DNA from: Chaetorhynchus papuensis
Lineage: Eukaryota; Chordata; Aves; Passeriformes; Rhipiduridae
Direction of reading: 5' to 3'
Length of the DNA: 64,000 nt
NCBI GenBank assembly: GCA_013396525.1
Contig: VWYX01000784.1
Location: 121,021 to 185,020 of the forward strand
Below, piece after piece: positions 1 to 10,100 of this stretch. Numbering within the stretch: position 1 is the first letter of the stretch; each line of letters opens with the position of its first letter. Position numbers and translations under genes: made by a program. A model generated the notes under the pieces. The model was not told the DNA's origin, ran no database searches, and worked only from the letters and a program-made list of their open reading frames with translations.

Positions 1-120
1 AGGCTCATCTCATCCCACCCCCCTGCCATGGGCAGGAACACCTTCCACTACCCCAGGCCGCTCCAAATCCCATTCAACCTGGCCTGGAACGTTCCAGGGA
101 TGGACAGCCCCCTGTGAGGA
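1..120 (-). repeat. CR1 LINE 3'-end fragment (antisense)
   Basis: The stretch reads as the reverse complement of a CR1 3' end: a CTGCCATGGGCAGG block, then a CACCTTCCACTA-like block, then an AACCTGGCC block ending in CCAGGGATGGA. This block order is diagnostic of avian CR1 tails. It is a 5'-truncated, non-coding copy cut by the window edge. Confidence 0.85.
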
Positions 121-1108
121 CACAGAGCATCCCTCATCCTGCCCTTCCAGAGCTGCTCCCACGTGTGTCTGCAGTGCAATCACTGCAGAGCCACAGAGCC
201 AAGTTCCCCACTCGGTGAGGCCCAGCCTGGTGATAAAACTGCAGTGGGAGTTCCTGTGCTTTTGCAGGGTTCCCCCAGAGCTTTCCTAATGAGCTCGGGG
301 AAGGCTCTGCTCTCCCGTCCCTCTCCTGCTCCAGGTTCAATGCCAAAGCTTTTGCCTTTTGAGTTTTCCTCTCCCCCAGACCCTCTCTAACCCATCTCAG
401 CCGTGCTCCCTGTTTGACTGGAGCCAATTTAGTGGAGCTGACGGAGTTATTTTTCTCCAGGCCAGTGGTGATCTCGCATCCTTGAGTTCCTTGCTTAATT
501 TGCTGAGAAAGTTTCTCATTCCGAAGCCCATTTTCAGCATTCCCCCTTTTTCCAGGGTGCTGGGACCACGCTCGGGGCTTGCTGGGCTGGACCTGGGGCT
601 TCTCCACGTCCCTGCTCCCCCCGGGCTGTGTTTGCTTTGCTTTGAGGGAAGTTCAGCCGCAGGCTGGGCTGTAATCCCTGCCTCCAGCTGGATCAGGCTG
701 TGTCCCTGCCTTCCCTTGGACAGGAAAGCAGCAGCTCTCAGGAAAGAGTTAATCCCGGCGAGCCTTTGGGATCCTTTGCTGGGGAGAGGGCCGATCTTTT
801 GTTTGTTTTGAAGCTGCTGGCAGGAAAGTGGGGAGGAGAAAATTACCTAAGTGATAGTGAGGTTGCCACGAACTATATAAAACCGGGAAATCAAAAGCGG
901 AGAAACTCCACCTCGCAGCCCTGAACCACAAGCACAACCCCTGAAGAGAAACCCACCCCACAAGTGAGTGATCTCAAAGGCTTGAACTCCAACCAAGCTG
1001 CATGAGCTCAGAGCTGCTGCGGGACTGAGGAGCCCGCCCGGCGCTGTCCCGGCCGGATCCCGCCGCACCGGGAGCGGGGAGCGCAGCTTTTGGGGAACTT
1101 CCAGAGCC
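121..1108 (+). promoter_or_regulatory. CD34: CD34 promoter and 5' UTR
   Basis: A TATA-like TATATAAAA lies at 874-882, which would place the start of transcription near 905-910 and give a 5' UTR of about 200 bases before the ATG at 1109. A TGATAG GATA-type site is at 852-857. Purine-rich GGAA (ETS-like) motifs lie around 831-840. These factor classes are known at CD34, but binding here is inference. The short ORFs across this stretch have no coding character. Confidence 0.6.
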
Positions 1109-1160
1109 ATGGAGTGGAGGCAGCTCCTGTGTGTCACCGTGTGCCTGGTGGAGCTGGCTG
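1109..1160 (+). CDS. CD34: CD34 exon 1 (signal peptide)
   Basis: Starts at the first in-frame ATG after the TATA box (context AGAGCCATGG) and encodes MEWRQLLCVTVCLVELA, a hydrophobic leader. Donor is CTG|GTGAGT; the exon ends in phase 1. A 5.4-kb intron follows, the longest in the gene. Confidence 0.88.
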
Positions 1161-4100
1161 GTGAGTCGTGATGCCCCCAAACCCCGGGTCACAGCGCAGG
1201 GGAGCGGCAGCTCGGGGCGGGGGAAGATGCTCCTGAGGGAGTTCGGGGTCGCAGTTCCACCCAAAAACCCCGCGGTGACATTTTACAGAGCATCAGCATC
1301 CCTCACAGCCATGTGCTGGGGGAAAAAAAAACTCGCTGCTGCTCTGAGAAGGGCAGGAATCAGGATCTGAGCTCCCTGCAGAATTCTGGATAAGGCGAGG
1401 GGATGGGAATGCAGCAGGCAGGGTGCAGCCACAGCACCAGTTGTCTCTCAGCCCGCGCTGGTGTAAATGAGCCACACTCCTGTTTTGCGGTTGGAACTAA
1501 ACATTTGCTGAAAAAAAAAATCAAATGAGTCCCCATAAATATTAAAATCTCCTATTGCAGCTCTTCAAATATTCATCGTATGAAGCAAATGAATAACAGC
1601 ACCGAGATTTTCTCGAGGTACTACTTTTTAAAGGGTTATATTTTAGGGAAATATTACCATTTTTGTCCCAAACCCAACAGCCATGAGGTAATAAAAAAAG
1701 GACTAAAAAAGTGAAGCAGCACTCTGTGTGTTGCCTGGTGTGCTGGGACAGGAGCCAGGAGCCAGGAGCCTGAGGGTGTCTCCTCAAATGTAATTTTTTC
1801 TTACTCACACGAATGTGAGTGATGAGATCCACTGCAGGAATTCACTGGGTTTTGTTCTCCTGTGTCACAGAGCTCCTTTCATGCTCCCCTGGCTGCCCAG
1901 GTAAATTGCCCACCTGAGCTGCTGGCTGACCCTCCAGTCTGTGTTAATTTTACAGGAATTGAAAAAAAAACCCCAATTTTATTTTAGGGAAATGACATTC
2001 AGGACTGTATGGTTGGGCTGAACCGAGCCAGGGTGTGAGACAAAGGTGTGAGGCAAACCTTGAGTTTCAAACCTTGAGTTCCTTGCACAAAGCAAAAGTG
2101 ATGGAAAAGTGGTAAAAAGCTTGGATTTTGGAAGGACAAAGCTGCTGGGCAGGGGGGCTCAATGTCCTTGCACAGCCCATGCCCGGCATTCCTGCAGGAT
2201 ATTCCTGGGAGGTGGAGGAGGTGGATTTCTCCTCAGGCAGCTCATCCTTGGGGCTCTGCCTGCTCCTCAGCTCCGTGGGGAATCCCAGAGAATCCATCAA
2301 AGGCTCCAGTTGTGCAACTCCCATGGAAATCCCAGTTCTGTGGGTTTGGGCTCAGGTTGCTCCTGGCAGCGCTGCTGAGGGTGGGAGCCTCCTCCTGCTC
2401 CCACGACACCTTCAGCTAAAGCCACGTGTTTTATAGGAAAAAACCCCTCGTGCCACACTGGGGCAGGGGCAGGAGTCCTACAAATGCTGTGGAGTGGGGA
2501 GGATGGAGTTTGGGTTCCAGGAGTCGGAGCCAGGAGCAGCCTCGTCCAACCCCACAGGAGCAAATTCCCTGGGAAACCCAACCTCAAAGGCAGCAAATCC
2601 CCTGTAAATGCTCGTTCTGGCCTTTGCCTGGTTCTCTGGGGCTTTTCCTGAGTTGGAAGGAGCAGGGGAGAGGTTTACACCCAGCCCTGGTCGGCAGAGT
2701 GGGCTGCTGTTCCCAGACCCTCCCAAGCTCCTGGGAGGATGCTGTGAGCAGCTTGTGTTGGAAAACTGGGGATGGATAAACCACATGGAGAGCTGCCCTG
2801 TGCTTGGCTCAGAGAGAACATGGAAAAGGGAGTATGGACTGTATTGTACCCCATGAAACACTTCATTTCTTTTACTTAACCTTTTATCTTTCTATTCTGT
2901 ATATTTTTCATTCATCTCCGCCAAACCTGATTTTTAGAAAATTCTCTTTCCTTGCCATTTTCACGCAATCTCTCTTTCCACCACCCCTTTTGCATCACTC
3001 ATGGAAGTTCTGAATATCAGGAAAGGAAAAAGAGACTTTAAAACTTCCAGCTGCTTGAGTTTAACATCCTTTAGAGGCTGCTGCTCCAGCCAGGAGAAAT
3101 CTCAACCCCCGGGAAGGTGCTGGGCTCCCAGGCTGCAGGAGAGGCCCCAGTCCCAAGGAAAGCCTTGGAGCAGCAGCTGGGCCTTGGTGTGGCAGCTCGG
3201 GGGGCTCCCCCAGCCCCCGGCCCCACACCCACATCCTGTCTGGGCGAAGGAAAAGGGGGAGGGAAGGGATTTTTATCAGATATTTCCAGAGGGAAGAGGG
3301 CTCCACCCGCTTGAATTCCTGCCACATGGCTGAGAGCTGTGGAGATGGAAAGGCATGAGTAATGCCGGCTGGAGCCCGTGGAGGGGCTGCTGCGGGGAGC
3401 CGGGGCTGGCTCCAGCTCCAGGGCTCGGCATCCCACGGTTCCACAGCTCCTCTTCTGCATCCCGGGGCTCCAGAGCTCCTCTCCTACCTCCCGGGGTCCT
3501 GTACCCTCCTGTCCTGCATCTCATGGCTCCATACCCTCCTGTCCTGCACCCCACAGTTCCATACTCTCCCCTCCTGCACCCCACAGTCCCATATCCTCCT
3601 GTCCTGCACCCCACAGTTCCATACTCTCCCCTCCTGCACCCCACAGTTCCATTCTCTCCCCTCCTGCACCCCACAGTTCCGTATCCTCCTGTTCTGCACC
3701 CCACAGTTCCATACCCTCCTCTCCTACATCCCGTGGTGCTGTACCCTCCTGTCCTGCATCCCGGGGCTCCCCACCTTCCTCTGCAGCCTCCTGGACCAGC
3801 AGTGCCCCTGTGCCAGCTCAGGGCATCCCTTTTCCGTAGCCCCTGGAGCTCCTGGAGCGCTCAGGGAGTTTGGGAATAAACTCTGTCAAAGACAGAGCTG
3901 GAGGAGCTCCCCTGGCCCAGGGTTTGTGTGTCAGCTGCCCAACGAGCCAAAGGCTGAGCACAAGGTTTGCCAGAGGTTAACAAAGAGATCTGAGCCGGGC
4001 TCAGCGCAAGAGGGGCAGGTCCTGCCCGGAGATTCCCCGTGGGATTCACCTCCCCCAGCTTGCTGTGGGTACAGGATTGGGCTCCAGTGGTGGAAACTTT

Positions 4101-7100
4101 CCTCCTCTTTCCTGAACCTTTGCCACTGCAGAGCTGTTTTGTGGCCCTGGCTTCATGCTCAGGGATGAGCCTTGGAGCAAGTTTAACATTGATATCGTTG
4201 CCTTTTCTTTATTCAACCTAAGATCCTTCCTAAGCCCCGCTATTAAAATATCTTTAAAAAATCATTTACTTTTTAAACCCAAGTAGGTGAACACAACGGG
4301 TGCTGGGAAGTGCAATTTTCTTTCCCATCTCTGCACGGTTTTGCTCCTGCACGTGCTTGCACTGCCAGGTGAAAAATTTCTCCCAGGTTAATAAATAGCT
4401 TGGCTTAAACTCTAAACCCTCAATCCTAACAAATTGACGAAGTTTAATAAAGCCATTAAAAATGGATGGTGCAATAAATAACCCTCTTTAGCTGAGCACC
4501 ATGTGGATTACCCAGCCCACATCTGGATCATTATTTATCTCATGAGCCCAAAGATTTCAAAAACTCATCCATGTTTTTTGGAAAAGCCCCTGCACGTGCT
4601 CCAAGAAAGGCAAGAAAACGAAATCCAGAGCGACACCTCCTCCCCCAAATTACACCGAGCAGCAGCCAGGCTTCCATTTCAATATCCAGTGCTGAAAAGG
4701 CTTTGATTAGAAATACCCCTGGTGCTTTACAGACATCTGGAAGAGTTCAGAGGTGCTTGGGTGGCTGTGGCACTCGGGGAGGTCAGGCCCAGGCGCTGCA
4801 TTGTTCTGCCGATGTGAAGTTTCCTGCTCACGGCCACGAGATCGCGGAGCTGCGCGTAAAGCCTGGCTCGGCTCCGCGCTGCTCCTCATTCTGGGCACGC
4901 AGCGCTGCCTCCTGCTTTTCATTTGCTAAAAGTCGTCAGGAAAACGCGGTGATTTAACCAGCTGGAACTGAATGGTCTTGGAGAAGAAGGAACTTCTCCC
5001 CCCTGAAATAAAAGCTGTGCCAGAACCTGAATCCCAGCTCCAGACACCTGCACCGAGCCCTCAGCAGGGCCCCCCCAGAGCAGCTGCAGCCCAGGATGGA
5101 GTGGGATGGGGTGGGATGGGATGGGATGGGATGGGATGGGATGGGATGGGATGGGATGGGATGGGATGGGATGGGATGGGATGGGGCAGAATGGGCAGTC
5201 CCACATGCCCAGTCTGGAGCCCACATTTCCCCTCTGACCCTGCCACCCACAGCCACATCAAAACCCAGTTACCTCAGGCTTTGCCCTCCACAAACCCTTC
5301 AGGCTCTGTGGAGCTGACCCAGCCAAGTCCTGGCACCGTGAGGCGGAACAGCTCCTGAACCCATCCCCAGTGCCCACAGCTCCCAGTGCCCACAGCTCCC
5401 AGTGCCCGCAGCTCCCAGTGCCCGGTCCCGCAGCTCCCAGTGCCCGCAGCTCCCAGTGCCCGGTCCCGGCGCAACCGGTGCCCAGCCCCTCAGCTCCCAG
5501 TGCCCGGTCCCACAGCTCCCAGTGCCCGGTCCCACAGTTCCCAGTGCCCAGTCCCGCAGCTCCCAGTGCCCGCAGCTCCCAGTGCCCGGTCCCGCAGCTC
5601 CCAGTGCCCGGTCCCACAGTTCCCAGTGCCCGGTCCCACAGCTCCCAGTGCCCGGTGCCGCTCCCCTGGCAGCAGATCCCGCCCGGAGCCGGCGCCGGCG
5701 GCTGCTCAGGACCTGCCAGAGCTGCTCCATCTCCCAGGGTGGTTTGGGAAGATGAAGTAACTTTTCTTGGAGCTGGGGCTCCCCTGGGCAGAACTACAAA
5801 TGAAACAACACATTCTGTATGATTTTCTCTTTAGTGCCTGGATAAGAATCTTAAACACCAAGAGCCCTGGGGTAGAGAGTGAAGCTGTTTGTTAAAAGTG
5901 GGAACAGATCTTAGGGAGAGAGGAGGTTGAGGAATGGGGACAGATGCATTTTCACTGACTCACAGAGCTCATTTCAGAAGGACAAGCTGCAAGTGTCATC
6001 TCTGCAACGCAGCAGGAAGCAATATATAAACTTTAGGTTAGAACAGCAAACCACTCTCCAAACATTCTGCTTTACCTCCAAAGATGTTTTTGCTCATGAG
6101 TCAGGGCTGATCCCGAGCCAGTGGGAATGTTTCTATTTACTTTGAGATTGTGCCTGCAACTGTAAATCCAACTTATCTATCCTGAGGCACACAAGTGATC
6201 TCTTCCAAGGCTTGATTCTTTCCTCCCAGGATTATAAACCCAAACTACTATGAAATCCAGCTTTGTGCAGAGCTTTGTGCATCCTCCAGTGAGCTGAGGG
6301 TGGGGTGGCTTAGGGTAGGAATGCGCCTGTCCTTCTCCTCCTAAGAGCCCCGGGTGCTCACCCAGCTGAAAAGTTTCACCCCTGAGCCTCTCCCAGATGT
6401 GCCCCAAGGCATCCTGCCCGTTTGGGGCAAGAAAAAGCCAATTTGGGAGAGCAGCTAAGCCTTTCCTGCTTTCCCGCTGGGGCTCAGGGCTGGGCTGGGG
6501 GTTCAGCAGCCCCTGAGAGCTCCCTCTCCCCCCAGGCTGCGCTGCTGGGAGCACGACAGACACCCCCCCATGGACAGCCACGGACGCGGGGCCGAGGGAC
6601 AGCGGCAGTGGGACAGCCAGCGGAGCCACCGCTGCCACCACGGCCACCAGAGACGCCAGCAGCGCCAAACCAACACCTGGTAACCCCTCCCTTTGTTCCC
6701 CCCGTGACTCCGGGCAGCGTTTGTGTTAATAATTGGATTTATTAAGTGCACAGCTGCTGGCTGTGACAGAGCAGTGCTGTACCTCAGGCACCGCGATGCA
6801 ACGCACCGAGCTCAGAGGGTTTAAGCTTTCTCCTGTGTCCTTCTCTTTGCATTTCCTCCAAGCTGAAGCCACAGCCGGGTCCGTGGCCACCGGCCCCACA
6901 TCACCAGGGCTCAGCGGGCAGCTGAGGACGAGCCCCCAGCCCGGCCCGGCCCCCACATCCCCACCAGGAACCTCCCTGGAGCCGCACGGGAGCCCGGGGG
7001 TCCCCACAACCCAGAGCCCCCTGACACAGCCCAGGGACCGGGCAGAAACCTCGGGCTCCACGGCGGCCAGGACGAGCTCTGCGGCCACCTCGGAGCATCC

Positions 7101-10100
7101 TCCCGTGCCAGCCGCCACCACAGCCCTGCACGCAGCCAGGGACAGCCCCGAGGTGAGGATGGACCGGGTGCCGTGGGCTGGGGGGGCACAGGGAGGTCGG
7201 ATTGTCCCCCCAGCCCCCAGCAGGGCACTGATCCCGCCCCTGTGCTCTCCCTTGCAGCCTCCCCTCCCTGCCATCACCTGCCACGATGCCAGGGACGAGG
7301 GTGACACCGGAGCCATCTGCCTGCAGCTCAACAACACCTGCGTGAGTGCCCCGCGGGTGTCCGGGGGGGGAACGTGCTGCAGGAGGGGCTGCGGGGGTCC
7401 TGCAGCAGCGGGGTCACACCTGGGGGGGCTTTTTGGGGTGGGCAGCTCCCCTCGGTTACCCCTCGGGCAGAGCAGCAGGAGGGGATGGTCCCAGGAGGAT
7501 CCCAAAGGGATCACAGCAGGTCCGGGGGAAATAAAACCTCCCCGTTGCATAAATCCTCCTTTTTTTCTTCATGATTGAGCTCTGGGGTCAGCCCAGCTTC
7601 TAAAGCATCTCCCACCGTGTCTGACAGGAAGTTGCCTTTGTTCTTCTTCTTCCTCTTCCCTGTTGGGAACAAAAGTGCCTTTTTTTGTCTTGCCAAGTGC
7701 CCTAGGAAAGAAAACAGGGCACTGCAAGGAGCTGCTCAGTGTCCCCAGCAGCTCCCGAGGGAACCCCAGGCTCGCTGTGACCGTCCTTGGCCTTGTGCAC
7801 CAAAAATGAGGCATTTACAGCAGGGGAGGGGGCTCTGCTGTGGGTGGGAGGCAGAAACCTTTCCCACTGCAGGCACAGAGGGTGGATGGTGCTGGGTCTC
7901 CTCGGACAGCGATGCCCTGGGTGTGAAATACGTATAAAATACATCATTTTCGTTTGGCACTGAGCCACGCTGCTGCCGCTGAGGGTGAGCGAGTCTCACT
8001 TGGCTTCCCTCTGCAGATGAGCGGTTAAATGGCATTTAGGCTCGTTCCTGTTTACAGGGACTGCACTCCGAGCAGGAATCCACGGGGAAACTCCTGCGGG
8101 AGCCCGTGATGCCGATCTCAGATGCCATCTAGCGGGCTCTGATCCCTTCTGGGCACAGGGTTTGCGCGAACCGTGTGTAAATGGGTGCACGCAGCACATC
8201 CCGAGCATCCCACGGAGTCACAGCTCACGTACCCCGAACCCTCCCTCCACGTGAAACCACCCAAAAACCCCCAATTCCCACCGCGTTCTCCTGGGAGCTC
8301 CCAGCCCGCAGCAGAGCCCTCCCCTGGGCATCCCTGGGGTGGGACCGGGCGGCTCGGGCTGGGGCTGGGAACCAGATAAGAGCAGTCCTGGAGCGGAGCA
8401 GCCGGGAGGGACCGCGTGTCCCCCTCTCCCGCTGGCCTTTCCCGAGGCAAATGAGCAATCAGCTGGCACCCGGCGCCGCTAATTGCGGAGGGAAACTCTG
8501 ACACCGCGATGAGTTCTTTCCACAGCACAGAAAGGAAAACACTCGCTTGGGTCTCCTGTTCCATCCCGGCCTTCCTCCCCCCCGAGCCAAGCTCTGTAGA
8601 AACGGCTGAGAACGATTTGTTTGTTGTTCTCCCGTGGATGAGTTTCTGCATTTTCGGGGGCATTTTCGGGGGATGGAGGGACCCGAGCACGGTCCTGGGG
8701 CAGCTCCGGGGCGGAGAGAGGAGGGCACAGGACCATGGGGGGGGTTTCTCCTCTTGCACAGCCCCAGTGGTGGGATTCAGCCCGGGCAGGGGCAGGACAG
8801 GGCTCCGTGGAGCTGCCTCTGTCCCTCGGGTGGGCACGGCCGCTGTCCCCGGCCGGGAGGGTGTCCGGGAGGCTGGAAAGGGGATTTAGCAGCACTGGGC
8901 TCTGGCTGTGGCTGAAAATAGCCCCGAGGAGAAAGCCCACCCTGCCTACAAAGGCTGCTGCTCCTCACTCCTCTTCCTCTTCCACCCCAGAGTCATTTCA
9001 GCTCTAAAATGTGAGAAATCTGTGGGTTTTTACCTAGCCTTTGATCAGCACCCTAGCAAAAACATTGAAGACATTTCCTAAACAGGAAGGCTCAATGCTT
9101 CTTTGTTATTTCCCTCCTTTCCCAGCCCCTGCCTGCGACTCTGAAACAATGGGGCTCTTCAGCTGTTCCAGCCCAAAAGCTGGGGAGACTTGCCATGAGA
9201 TTCAGATCCTAAATTTAGCTTTGCTTAAATGCCATTTTCAAGAGTTGCTAATAATATCTTCATTTAATTTATTCTCGTTAAGTTAAGACACGAGAAATGA
9301 GCACCTCCACCTCCGAGGTGTTGGGGCTCTGGGCAGTGCTGGAGCGGGAGGGGAGGGTCTGACACCCAGCTTGGCTTTGCAGGGCACAGAGGAGACACCA
9401 AAACTCACACAGCACCTCCACCAGCGTGGCTGAGGCAGGGAGTTGCTCAGTTTGGTTGTTTAATGCCCGTCCTGTCTGAAAATGTTGCAGGAACACTTTT
9501 TGGAGAGGAAGGGATCGGATTTATGGCAAGCAGTGTGCGAAAATAGAACCCACACTGTGGACTCCCCCTGCGAGATCAAACTCACTCCGTCCAGCCTGGA
9601 CAGGGACTGTTTGCTCCTCATCCTCAGAGGAGAGAAAGGTCAGTGGAGGTGATTCCTCGGCTGTGATCCACAGATAATGGCCCTGGTGTGGGCAGTGGGA
9701 CAGGGATTCCTTGTGGGAAGGGCTGTGAGACAGGTCCTGGGAGGAGAAACCCCTCTGCAATTCTGCTCTTCCTTCTGGGGTCCCTCTGCCTCCAGGAGCC
9801 ATGGAACTGCCTCCAGGAGCAGCCCTGGCTCCCCTGAGCACAGCCGGGCTCTTTGGGGTGCCATGAGCTGCAGAGTGTGTAATTAATGTACAGATTACAT
9901 TAATTCAATGTGTGTCATGTGTGCCATGTGCTGTCCTGTGCTAAACCCTGCAGATCCTGACAAACTGCTGAACACGCTCCAGAAGTCTCACTGGGAAAAG
10001 GTAAATCCCTTAAGCAAATTTGGCTGCAGAAAATGCCTGGCCCAGGTGGCTGGAGAGATGAGAGCTTTAGATCAGCTGAGTCTGGGGGAGATGCTGCCAC

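Noticed and set aside
3276..4168. Overlapping open frames on both strands, up to 268 codons
   Set aside because: They are products of the 30-base minisatellite, whose unit length is a multiple of three, inside CD34 intron 1.
5258..5822. Open frames of 119-150 codons in several frames
   Set aside because: Repeats of CAGCTCCCAGTGCCC open most frames; this is intronic.
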